Shown here piece after piece: positions 1-6,532 of a stretch of 24,734 nt of DNA; the stretch's first letter is position 1; each line of letters opens with the position of its first letter. Source of the stretch: DAOMFM01 sp035429825. Its GTDB lineage: Bacteria; Acidobacteriota; Blastocatellia; UBA7656; JADIYM01. The position numbers and the translations under genes were made by a program. The stretch lies in assembly GCA_044224215.1 (NCBI GenBank), contig JBGAKX010000060.1:1-24734 (forward strand), given 5' to 3'. The notes beneath the pieces are model-generated. The model was not told where the DNA came from. It made no database searches and saw only the letters and a list, made by a program, of their open reading frames with translations.

Positions 1-2
1 TG

Positions 3-923
3 TTCGCCCTACCTGTTCTTCTCCTTACAGCTTCATGCAGTTCTCGCGGAACTGAAGCACAACGACAAGCCCCAAGCACGATGAATACATCGGCGCCGGC
101 CGTAGCTGACTATGCTGCCGTTCCGGCCGGTACTGGCGCGAACTCGGTACCTGCTGCGACCGTGTCCCTCGAACAGGCGGCCGAGTCGCAGAGCGCCTCC
201 CAGGCCGTCGAGCGCAAGATCATCCGCAACGCGGACCTCGTGCTCGAAGTCGACGATCCGGCCGAAACGCAGCGCCGTGTCGCAGGGATCGCCGATTCAA
301 ACGGCGGATTCGTCGTGACCTCCGAGATGCAGCAGGCCGGCGGCGGATCACAGACCGTGACCGTCACGGTGCGCGTGCCTGCGGCACAGTTCGGCGCCGC
401 GATGGACGCGCTGCGCGGCGTGGCAAAGCGCATCGTCAGCGAGAAGGTCTCGGGGCAGGACGTGACCGAGGAGTACATCGATCTCGAAGCGCGCATCCGC
501 ACGAAGCAGGCGCTCGAGGCCCAGTTTCTCGAGATCATGAAGCAGGCCCGCACGGTCTCGGACGCGCTTGAAGTGCAGACCGAGATCGCGAACGTGCGCA
601 CCGAGATCGAACAGCTCGAAGGCCGCCGTCGCTTCCTCGAGAACCACGCGAGCCTGTCGACGATCACGATTCGTCTGCAGGGACCGACGCCGGTGGTGAC
701 TGCGAGCGGGAACGGGATTCTGGACGCGCTGCGCTATGCGTTCGGCGACGCGGTCGACACCGCGAACGGCATCGTCACCGGATTCATCAGGCTGCTCGGC
801 GTGCTGACGCCCGTCGTCGTGCTGATTGGCCTGCCGCTGTGGTTCCTGCTGCGCTGGCTGTGGCGCCGGGCAAAGCAAAGACTGGCAAAGCCGCAGATCT
901 CCGGAGATGAACATCCGATCTGA
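3..923 (+). CDS. DUF4349 domain lipoprotein, 5' end outside window
   Basis: The reading frame is open from base 3, upstream of the ATG at 81, so that ATG is probably internal. The upstream codons read as a hydrophobic run ending LLLTASC, with the Cys at bases 36-38. This looks like the end of a lipoprotein signal peptide, although Thr at -3 is not the commonest lipobox residue. Counting from the ATG at 81, the mature part has an Ala/Ser-rich linker, then a DUF4349-like core from about residue 45, beginning with the typical KIIRNADLVLEVDD strand. A coiled-coil segment follows at about 131-185 and a hydrophobic membrane helix near 240-262, with a basic cytoplasmic tail. DUF4349 proteins are envelope proteins of unknown biochemical role. 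The last codons contain one arm of a 10-bp inverted repeat shared with the spacer to the convergent response-regulator gene. Confidence 0.85.
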   Translation, partial: FALPVLLLTASCSSRGTEAQRQAPSTMNTSAPAVADYAAVPAGTGANSVPAATVSLEQAAESQSASQAVERKIIRNADLVLEVDDPAETQRRVAGIADSNGGFVVTSEMQQAGGGSQTVTVTVRVPAAQFGAAMDALRGVAKRIVSEKVSGQDVTEEYIDLEARIRTKQALEAQFLEIMKQARTVSDALEVQTEIANVRTEIEQLEGRRRFLENHASLSTITIRLQGPTPVVTASGNGILDALRYAFGDAVDTANGIVTGFIRLLGVLTPVVVLIGLPLWFLLRWLWRRAKQRLAKPQISGDEHPI

Positions 924-950
924 TTTGCGCTGATTCGCGTAGATCTGCGG
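891..950. repeat. Family B decamer palindrome at a convergent junction
   Basis: CCGCAGATCT at 891-900 (inside the last codons of the DUF4349 gene) is an exact inverted match to AGATCTGCGG at 941-950, just before the stop codon of the facing response-regulator gene. The bases between keep a loose 10-nt period (CCGGAGATGA, TGATTTGCGC, TGATTCGCGT). The same decamer units occur at 3307-3330 and 9761-9806. The position between two converging genes suggests a two-way transcription end point, but no T-run is present. Confidence 0.6.
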
Positions 951-1604
951 CTAACTCAGATCGATGATCTCGCCCATGCCGTGCGGGTCGACCGGACGGT
1001 CCTGGGCGGACGTCAACCGGTCGATGATCTCGCCGATCCGCGTGGCCTCGCCGTGCGCGCGCTCGATCAGCGTGCGCGACTTGTCCGGCAGGTCCTTGCT
1101 GCGCAGACACAACTCGAGCAGGCCGAGCACCGACGTCAGCGGGTTGTAGACCTCGTGGTGCACCGTGCGCGCTATCTGTCCGATCGCGATCAGCCGCTCG
1201 ATCGAGATCTCTTCGCGGAACGAGTCGTGCACCGAGAGGTGCCGGCGCAGACGCGCAAGCAGCTCCTTGTGCTCCGCAGCCTTGACGATGAAATCGTTGG
1301 CGCCGGCCGCGAGACACCGGACGATCGCGTCCGCGTCCTCGGTCGCCGTCAGCATCAGGATCGGCGTCAACCGGAACGTCTGGTCCTCGCGCAACGCCGT
1401 GCACGCCGCAAGACCCGACACGCGGTTCATGTGCAGATCGAGGAGGATCAAGTCCGGACGCTCGCGCCGGGCCTGCGCCACCGCCTCGTCCCCGTCGGTC
1501 GCGGTAACGACGACAAAGCCCTCCCCTTCGAGGAGGACAGACAACGTCCTGACAACGGACGCATCGTCGTCGACTACGAGGATCTTTGGCATCGGGGTCT
1601 GCAC
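951..1604 (-). CDS. Response regulator with C-terminal HisKA (DHp) domain, no ATPase domain
   Basis: The protein is 217 aa. Residues 7-120 are a CheY-like receiver: acidic triad D12-D14, phospho-acceptor D56 (LILLDLHMN), switch T86 and conserved K108. Residues 135-200 form a two-helix histidine-kinase dimerisation domain whose H-box reads TVHHEVYNPLTSVLG, with H150-E151 as the expected phospho-His pair; Tyr153 replaces the usual Asn of HEINNPL. The protein ends about 15 residues after that domain, so there is no HATPase_c domain. GTG at 1604 is preferred over the ATG at 1592 because AGGAG lies 6 nt before it. It follows the glycosyltransferase gene by 48 nt on the same strand and is probably the last gene of that operon. 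The domain calls are firm. The function is inferred: it may pass phosphate between receiver and His, or only dimerise. Confidence 0.88.
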   Translation of the reverse strand: MQTPMPKILVVDDDASVVRTLSVLLEGEGFVVVTATDGDEAVAQARRERPDLILLDLHMNRVSGLAACTALREDQTFRLTPILMLTATEDADAIVRCLAAGANDFIVKAAEHKELLARLRRHLSVHDSFREEISIERLIAIGQIARTVHHEVYNPLTSVLGLLELCLRSKDLPDKSRTLIERAHGEATRIGEIIDRLTSAQDRPVDPHGMGEIIDLS

Positions 1605-1652
1605 GGGCTTCTCCTTCGCCCCACCGACCTTATCGGCACCGGAATGCGCGAA

Positions 1653-3296
1653 CTATAGTCCGCTCCGGCACTTTTCAAGCACGCGTTCCGCGTTTCGACG
1701 CCATGTGTAGTCAGAAATGACCGATTTTCGTGCGGCGGTGCCCAGTCTCTCCCGCAATTCGGGATCTGCGGCGAGCCGTTCGATCGCCGCGACGAGCGCC
1801 TCGACCGATCCCGGCGGCACCAGCAGTCCGGTCTCGCCGTCCCTGATCACGTCCCCGATCTGGCCGAGCCGGCTCGCGACGACGGGTCTCCCCATCGCAA
1901 GGTACTCGAAGAGCTTTGTCGGAGAACCAAAGAACGCGCTGCCGTCCGGCATCTCGACGTGCGGCGACAGCAGGATGTCGCACGCGTCCAGGTGCGCCGG
2001 GACGTCGGAATGCGCGATCCGTCCGGCAAAGACCACCCGGTCGCGCGCCCCCGCCTCGTCGATGGCGCGCTCGACCGCCGGCCTCAGATCTCCATCTCCC
2101 ACAAGCAGATACGAGAGGTCGAGGTGCGCCGTTGCCACGATCGCCCGCGCAAGCACGTCGACGCCGTGCCACGGGCCGAATGTGCCCAGAAACCCCGCGA
2201 CAAGCCTGCCGTCGAGACCGAGCTCGCGCCGCACCCTGTCCCCGCCCGATCCCGGCGCGAAACGTTCGGGATCCGCGCCGTTCGGATTCACGAGGATCCG
2301 GTCGCGCTCGACGCCCATTCGCCCCAGATCCGCCGCGAGCACCTCCGAGACGACAACGACGAGCGCGGCCGCGTGCAGGTTCAACCGCTCGATGACCCCG
2401 AGCAGGCGCCGCTGACCGACGGGATCCCAGTTTTCGGCAACCCAGATCTCCGATCCGTTGAACTCGAGACACAGCGGACGTCCGAGCGCCAGCGACAGAA
2501 CGACGCCCGCTGCATTGAACCGGTTGTACCGCTGGTACACGAGATCCGGCGGCGCGCCGCGCGCGTTCCGCAACGCGCCTGCGGTGAAGACCAGGCTGTT
2601 CCAGATCTCGAACACGGCGCGGACGGTCGAGAATCGCCCGCTCGGTGCGACGACATGGATCGGCATCGCCGCGTGGTCGATCTCGGGCAGCACGTCATTT
2701 GCGACGAACCGGACGGAATGCCCGAGCTCGGCGGCCGCCTTGACCATTCCCGCGATGTGGCTCGTCGAACCGCCCACCGCGCTCGCGGCGGCCGGCGTCG
2801 CCCGCAGGTACAGGATGTCGAGCGGACCCGACGCCGGCACTGGACGCGGTTTTCGGGCCCGGCGGGCCCATTGACCGACGATCCACGTGGCGATCCACGC
2901 CGTCGGGACGACGACGACGTACCCGGCGACGAGCTCGAGCGCGAGCAGCGGCAGATCAACCGCAAGGATGCCTGCCCAGCCGCGCCGGATCGTGCGTCCC
3001 GTCGTGTCGCCGATCGCGACCCGTCGCGCGCCGGCGAGCTTTCCAAAGAGCAGCATGAGCGCGCGCGATGGCTGCAACTCCAACCGGCTGCAGAAGATAG
3101 CGAAGACGTCGATCGATCCGCCCGCGCGCAGCGACGCGAGGATCTCGCGTTTCGAGCCCTGTTTCAGCGTTGCCTTGTCGAGCGCGACGATCTCGGCGCC
3201 GGGCGCGAGCGCTCCGGCCCAGGTGCGCGCACTCTCCGCCTCCCCAGCCAGGTCGAGCAGGACGATCTGACGTGGAGCGCTCGCCTCGTTATGCAT
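1653..3296 (-). CDS. GT4-family glycosyltransferase with an extra N-terminal domain
   Basis: The protein is 547 aa from the ATG at 3296. The frame is open to 3374, but that stretch runs through the decamer repeat and into the methyltransferase gene, so the shorter start is preferred. No good Shine-Dalgarno sequence is visible. Residues 157-547 are a GT-B fold glycosyltransferase: an N-terminal half with GGSTSH (175-180), LVYQRYNRFN and the FNGSE motif near 279, and a nucleotide-sugar-binding half with FLGTFGPWHGVD, LLVGDGD (397-403), and SPTKLFEYLAMGRPVVAS, which is the typical donor-binding region. Residues 1-150 are not part of normal GT4 enzymes: an alpha/beta segment (IVLLDLAGEA, VFAIFCSRLEL) followed by hydrophobic stretches at about 108-143 that may lie on or in the membrane. 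The gene follows a methyltransferase and a flippase, so a role in surface polysaccharide synthesis is likely. Donor and acceptor sugars cannot be told from sequence. Confidence 0.88.
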   Translation of the reverse strand: MHNEASAPRQIVLLDLAGEAESARTWAGALAPGAEIVALDKATLKQGSKREILASLRAGGSIDVFAIFCSRLELQPSRALMLLFGKLAGARRVAIGDTTGRTIRRGWAGILAVDLPLLALELVAGYVVVVPTAWIATWIVGQWARRARKPRPVPASGPLDILYLRATPAAASAVGGSTSHIAGMVKAAAELGHSVRFVANDVLPEIDHAAMPIHVVAPSGRFSTVRAVFEIWNSLVFTAGALRNARGAPPDLVYQRYNRFNAAGVVLSLALGRPLCLEFNGSEIWVAENWDPVGQRRLLGVIERLNLHAAALVVVVSEVLAADLGRMGVERDRILVNPNGADPERFAPGSGGDRVRRELGLDGRLVAGFLGTFGPWHGVDVLARAIVATAHLDLSYLLVGDGDLRPAVERAIDEAGARDRVVFAGRIAHSDVPAHLDACDILLSPHVEMPDGSAFFGSPTKLFEYLAMGRPVVASRLGQIGDVIRDGETGLLVPPGSVEALVAAIERLAADPELRERLGTAARKSVISDYTWRRNAERVLEKCRSGL

Positions 3297-3306
3297 GAAG
3301 ACAAGG

Positions 3307-3330
3307 ACGCGGATGAACGCAGATCTGCGG
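3307..3330. repeat. Family B decamer half-site
   Basis: ACGCGGATGA (3307-3316) and ACGCAGATCT (3317-3326) followed by GCGG form a short run of the decamer family also seen at 891-950 and 9761-9806. It lies in the 47-nt gap between the methyltransferase stop and the glycosyltransferase start, both on the minus strand. Unlike the copies at convergent junctions, there is no long second arm. Confidence 0.5.
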
Positions 3331-3343
3331 CAACTCTTCCCCG

Positions 3344-4153
3344 CTACTTTCGCGCCGTGATGATCACGTTCCATCCCCAGCGCTCGCCGAGCCTGGCCAC
3401 CAAACCGTCCGGAACGAGCGCCGGCAGGTGCAGCTCTTCGCGAGTCAGTTGCCGGACGGCGGTGTTCTTCTCGCCGAACCGCCCGAACATGCGGATCACC
3501 TCGTCGCGCGTGTACGCGCGGACGAGCGGGCGCGCGCCGGTCTCGCTGTACTCCACGTACCGGCTCATGATCTCTTCGGCCGTCGACTTTGCCAGCTCGC
3601 CACGCAGGATGCCGAACCTCAGGATGATGACCAGCCAGTAGTAGAGCGACTGCCGGTGATAGAGCATCACCTTGGCGACGCCTCCCGGGCGGAGCACGCG
3701 GTAGACCTCGTCGATCGCGCGCTGCGTGTCAGGCGTATGGTGCAGCACGCCGTTCGAGTAGACGACGTCGAACGATGCGTCGGGAAACGGGAGGTTCTCG
3801 GCGTCGCCCACCGTGAACCGGCCCGGCACGTCGTAGACGGCGAACCGGCGACGGGTCAGCTCGATCGATTTCGGCGTGTAGTCGAGCCCTGTGACAAGTG
3901 CGCCACCGCGCGCGAACTGCAGCAGGTCCGAGCCCATGCCGCAGCCGACCTCGAGGAGTTCCTTGCTCGGAAAGCCATTGAATTCCATGACTTCCGGCAT
4001 CCACGGAGCGTAGACCTGGTAGCGATGCGCCTCGACGTTGTCAAAAAATTCGCGTGACCCGATGTCGTGCCCGTCGCCATAGATCGCGCCGCACGGATCA
4101 TTACCCCACTGTTCGCGGGTCCGTCGTTTGATCTCCGTCGCCGTGGTGCTCAT
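3344..4153 (-). CDS. Class I SAM-dependent methyltransferase
   Basis: The protein is 269 aa from the ATG at 4153. The frame is open further upstream, but that would lie deep inside the flippase gene. Motif I reads EVGCGMGSDL (68-77), the acidic residue at the end of strand 2 is D91 (TGLDYT), and motif II/III has GDAENLPFPD (116-125) and FDVVYSNGVLHHT (128-140). This is a Methyltransf_11-type Rossmann domain. The C-terminal third has a hydrophobic helix (YYWLVIILRFG) and a region often seen in methyltransferases of polysaccharide or lipid loci. It overlaps the 3' end of the flippase gene by 53 nt, which implies co-transcription and likely coupled translation. A sugar or lipid-linked sugar substrate is a guess from context; the substrate is not determined. 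Confidence 0.85.
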   Translation of the reverse strand: MSTTATEIKRRTREQWGNDPCGAIYGDGHDIGSREFFDNVEAHRYQVYAPWMPEVMEFNGFPSKELLEVGCGMGSDLLQFARGGALVTGLDYTPKSIELTRRRFAVYDVPGRFTVGDAENLPFPDASFDVVYSNGVLHHTPDTQRAIDEVYRVLRPGGVAKVMLYHRQSLYYWLVIILRFGILRGELAKSTAEEIMSRYVEYSETGARPLVRAYTRDEVIRMFGRFGEKNTAVRQLTREELHLPALVPDGLVARLGERWGWNVIITARK

Positions 4154-5459
4154 GCTGCGTGTTCGTCCGCTCCAGATCGCTCCGAAGCCTTTGATAGTAG
4201 TACAGATGGAGGCAGAAATTGAAGGCCATCGATCCGACGGCAAACCATGCCGCGCCGAGCAGCCCATACCTTCGCACCACGAACAGCAGGCCGCCGAGGT
4301 TCAGCACGCCGAGCGCGAGCGCGATATTTCTGAGCGCCCGGCCCGCGCCGTGGGCCGTCAGAAACGTGTTGTAGGGCTGCAGCAGCCCGGCAAAGAACGC
4401 GACGAGCGCGAATGGCAGCAGCAACGGCAGCGCGTTCCTGAACTTGCCCGGGAACACGAACGTGATCGCCCACGGCCCGAGCGACGCGAGCAGAAACGCG
4501 GCGACCGCCAGCAGCGCCATGTTCCAGCGCTCGATGTACACACTGACGTGCGTGCGGCTGGCAAAGCTCTTGAACCGCGTCGTTGCGAGTGACCGCGCCA
4601 GGTTCTGCACCGGATCCGAGACCTGCTGCGCGATCCGGTAGGCGCCCCATCGCTTTGGACCGACAAAGAGCGGGATCAGCACCTGGTCGAGGCGCGCCGA
4701 CATCATGTTGATCGCGCGGCCGAGGTACATGTCGAGACCGTACTCGCGCACCGCGGCGGCCAGCTGCTTGAAGTCGCGCCGGCCGATCGCAAACGACGGC
4801 CTGAGCGCGGCCCCTACGCCGACGACCGCAACGGTGATTCCGGCGAGATACGCGACGAGCGCCGACAGCGGCGAGATGTCGCCGTACACGGCCCTGAGCC
4901 CGAGAATGGTCGAGATGCTCGCGATCGGCAGCGCCAGCCGGAACGCGGCGAGCATGCCGATCCGGTTCGTTCCCTGGCACGTGAATTCGATCAGCAGCTG
5001 CAGCGGCACGGAGGCAGCGAGCGGCGACGCGATCAGAAGGATTCGCGCGACCTGCGTGTCCGGAAATCCGAGCGTGTGCATCGCCGCGTCGATTCCGGGG
5101 CCCGATGCCGCGATCACGATCGCGAAAAGCAGCCCGATCGCGAGACCTGCGACGACGAGCGTGCCGAACGTCCGGCGCTCCGCCTCGGGCGTGCCTGCGA
5201 TCGCGAGCAGCCGCGCGCCCGCCGAGAACACGCCAAACTCGAACATGTAGCCGCTGAAGATGATGATCGAGAACGCGCAGAACGAGAAGACGCCAAAGTC
5301 CTCCTGCGACATCGTGCGGCCGATGACCACCGTGAACAGGAAGTTCAGCGCCATCGAACTGAGCTGCGCGGCGTAGAGGACGGCGGTCTGGCGTCCTGCC
5401 TCGGTTGCAAGTCGCGAGACGACGGCTGCGCGGAGTCGTGTGAGAGCGGATTTTTGCAC
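4101..5459 (-). CDS. Polysaccharide flippase (Wzx/MATE-like, MOP superfamily)
   Basis: The protein is 452 aa with about 12 hydrophobic segments and short loops, as in O-antigen or exopolysaccharide flippases. The first span region reads YAAQLSSMALNFLFTVVIGRTM and is followed by SQEDFGVFSF, a common N-terminal pattern of this family in which the second helix begins after a YG/FG turn. The final spans lie at about 360-430. Family members move undecaprenyl-linked sugars across the inner membrane. The start is a GTG at 5459; no Shine-Dalgarno sequence and no better in-frame start are visible, so the start is uncertain. It is the first gene of the run flippase, methyltransferase, glycosyltransferase, response regulator. 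The locus is small, with no polymerase or ligase in view, so the glycan product cannot be named. Confidence 0.85.
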   Translation of the reverse strand: MQKSALTRLRAAVVSRLATEAGRQTAVLYAAQLSSMALNFLFTVVIGRTMSQEDFGVFSFCAFSIIIFSGYMFEFGVFSAGARLLAIAGTPEAERRTFGTLVVAGLAIGLLFAIVIAASGPGIDAAMHTLGFPDTQVARILLIASPLAASVPLQLLIEFTCQGTNRIGMLAAFRLALPIASISTILGLRAVYGDISPLSALVAYLAGITVAVVGVGAALRPSFAIGRRDFKQLAAAVREYGLDMYLGRAINMMSARLDQVLIPLFVGPKRWGAYRIAQQVSDPVQNLARSLATTRFKSFASRTHVSVYIERWNMALLAVAAFLLASLGPWAITFVFPGKFRNALPLLLPFALVAFFAGLLQPYNTFLTAHGAGRALRNIALALGVLNLGGLLFVVRRYGLLGAAWFAVGSMAFNFCLHLYYYQRLRSDLERTNTQHEHHGDGDQTTDPRTVG

Positions 5460-5856
5460 GAAATCTGATGCGATTGACGCACTCCGGCGGTCGAACTCGG
5501 CGAGTGAGCATATACGAGACGCGCGGCCGTCGCATCAGAAACCCGGACGCGTGTGACGGCAGTCACGTTGGGGCAAAGCGCACACGTGTGGCGTTTTCGC
5601 GCATGCGTACGCCGAGGGTTTGCGCATGTGGATTTCGCGTGAGCGCAAGTTTCGCGGGAATTTCGGCGTTGCGACACGGATGCTGCGCCGTCGCGCACGT
5701 GGCGTGGGAGTTGCGTGCCTGCGCGTGGGTGGTATGCCGAGCTGTGGGTCAATCCGGTTCGGCTCTTCCGGCTATCAGGCCGGGAATGGAATGTATGGAG
5801 ACATGTAGGGTTTTCAACAGCCCGCCGCGCATGCGTGCGGGTGAAAGGGGGTACCA
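5460..5856. other. Divergent spacer between flippase and Hsp20 genes
   Basis: These 397 bp between two divergent genes must hold both promoters. I could not find a convincing sigma-70 or heat-shock (CTTGAA/CCCCAT) promoter, and no CIRCE or HAIR operator. The central part is unusually rich in short CGCA/TGCG words (GCGCATGCGT, TGCGCATG, GCGCACGTGG). Open frames on both strands cross it, but they are Cys/Arg-rich, have no recognisable domain and look like composition effects. A 5-bp GC hairpin lies at 5768-5783 (CCGGC-TATCAG-GCCGG) in what is probably the Hsp20 leader. Confidence 0.5.
5811..5851 (+). promoter_or_regulatory. Possible fourU-type RNA thermometer before hsp20
   Basis: In the presumed mRNA, UUUUC (5811-5815) can pair with GAAAG (5843-5847), which overlaps the Shine-Dalgarno run AAAGGGGG (5844-5851). 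Between them sits a stable hairpin, CCCGC (5821-5825) with GCGGG (5837-5841). The strong ribosome site is thus partly covered by a weak U-rich stem stacked on a GC stem. This resembles the fourU thermometer known upstream of the small heat-shock gene agsA in Salmonella. The stem is only 5 bp and has a 5-nt bulge on one side, so this is a candidate only. Confidence 0.3.
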
Positions 5857-6435
5857 ATGAAACACGAGGCCGCACATGGTGCAGCGATGGCAAAGGCGCC
5901 CGAAGTTCCGGCCAAGGAGCACGAAGTCGCACGGCGCGACATCGGCATTCCCGGCACGGCGTTTGAGCCGATGACGTTCCTGCACAGGTTTGGCGACGAG
6001 ATGGATCGCGTGTTCTCGAACTTTGGCCTGGGCCGGAGGTTCGAGCTGCCGAGGCTGTTCACGCGGATGGAGCTCGACCCCTTCTTCAAGGAGGCCGAGA
6101 CCGCGCTGTGGACGCCAAAGGTCGAGATGTTCGAGAAGGATGGCAGGCTGTGCGTCCGAGCGGACCTCCCCGGCGTCCGAAAGGAAGACGTCACGGTCGA
6201 GGTTCGTGACAATACGCTCTTCATCAAGGGCGAGCGCAAGCACGAGCACGAAGAGAAGAAGGAAGGGTTCTTCCGCACAGAGAAGACCTATGGGTCGTTC
6301 TTCCGCGCATTCAGGCTGCCCGAGGGCGCCGATCCGAAGAAGGTCAAGGCGGACCTCAAGGACGGTGTGTTGAACGTGATGGTCGACGTGCCGGTTCGCG
6401 AGGAGCCAAAGGCGCGTCGGATCGAGATCGCCTGA
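5857..6435 (+). CDS. Small heat-shock protein, Hsp20/alpha-crystallin family
   Basis: The protein is 192 aa from the ATG at 5857, with the Shine-Dalgarno AAAGGGGG about 5 nt upstream. The alpha-crystallin domain spans about 85-180: WTPKVEMFEKDGRLCVRADL opens it, VEVRDNTLFIKGER follows, then a charged loop (KHEHEEKKEG), YGSFFRAFRLPEG, and the family signature ADLKDGVLNV (165-174). The N-terminal 80 residues are longer than in minimal Hsp20s and include a hydrophobic/aromatic stretch (FLHRFGDEMDRVFSNFG) typical of the oligomerisation arm. The C-terminus lacks a plain I-x-I motif; RRIEIA may stand in for it. These proteins are ATP-independent holdases that bind unfolding proteins. The gene stands alone, with the spacer upstream and a large palindrome between it and the converging TPR gene. 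Confidence 0.95.
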   Translation: MKHEAAHGAAMAKAPEVPAKEHEVARRDIGIPGTAFEPMTFLHRFGDEMDRVFSNFGLGRRFELPRLFTRMELDPFFKEAETALWTPKVEMFEKDGRLCVRADLPGVRKEDVTVEVRDNTLFIKGERKHEHEEKKEGFFRTEKTYGSFFRAFRLPEGADPKKVKADLKDGVLNVMVDVPVREEPKARRIEIA

Positions 6436-6441
6436 TCGAAC

Positions 6442-6523
6442 CACACGCAGAGACGCGAAGACGCAGAGCCGCAGAGGTCCATTTTGATCTCTGCGGCTTT
6501 GTGTCTCTGCGCCTCTGCGTACG
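6442..6523. repeat. Family A octamer palindrome at a convergent junction
   Basis: Left arm 6442-6479 and right arm 6486-6523 are inverted copies (about 30 of 38 positions) around a 6-nt loop. Each arm is four tandem octamers: left ACGCAGAG, ACGCGAAG, ACGCAGAG, CCGCAGAG from 6445; the right arm, read on the other strand, ACGCAGAG, GCGCAGAG, ACACAAAG, CCGCAGAG. Most arm differences are G/A transitions, so many positions can still pair as G-U in one transcript. It fills the gap between hsp20 (+) and the TPR gene (-). Confidence 0.85.
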
Positions 6524-6532
6524 CTCCGAACG

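Noticed and set aside
1959..3641. A 560-residue open frame on the plus strand
   Set aside because: It lies antisense to the glycosyltransferase and the end of the methyltransferase gene, is Arg/Asp-rich and has no domain; it is a GC-driven shadow frame.
5480..5506. CACTC...GAGTG inverted repeat resembling the CIRCE heat-shock operator
   Set aside because: CIRCE has 9-nt arms and a 9-nt spacer. Here only 5 nt match and the spacer is 17 nt.
4150..5535. A 461-residue frame on the minus strand
   Set aside because: It is the second frame of the flippase gene, very Arg-rich, with no hydrophobic pattern; the flippase frame explains the DNA.
5345..5932. Frames on both strands over the flippase-hsp20 spacer
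   Set aside because: Arg/Ser/Cys-rich, no motif, no ribosome site, and overlapping on opposite strands; treated as non-coding.
6442..6523. Tandem octamers taken as a CRISPR-like array
   Set aside because: There are no unique spacers between units and the arms are inverted; it is a palindromic repeat, and no cas genes are present.
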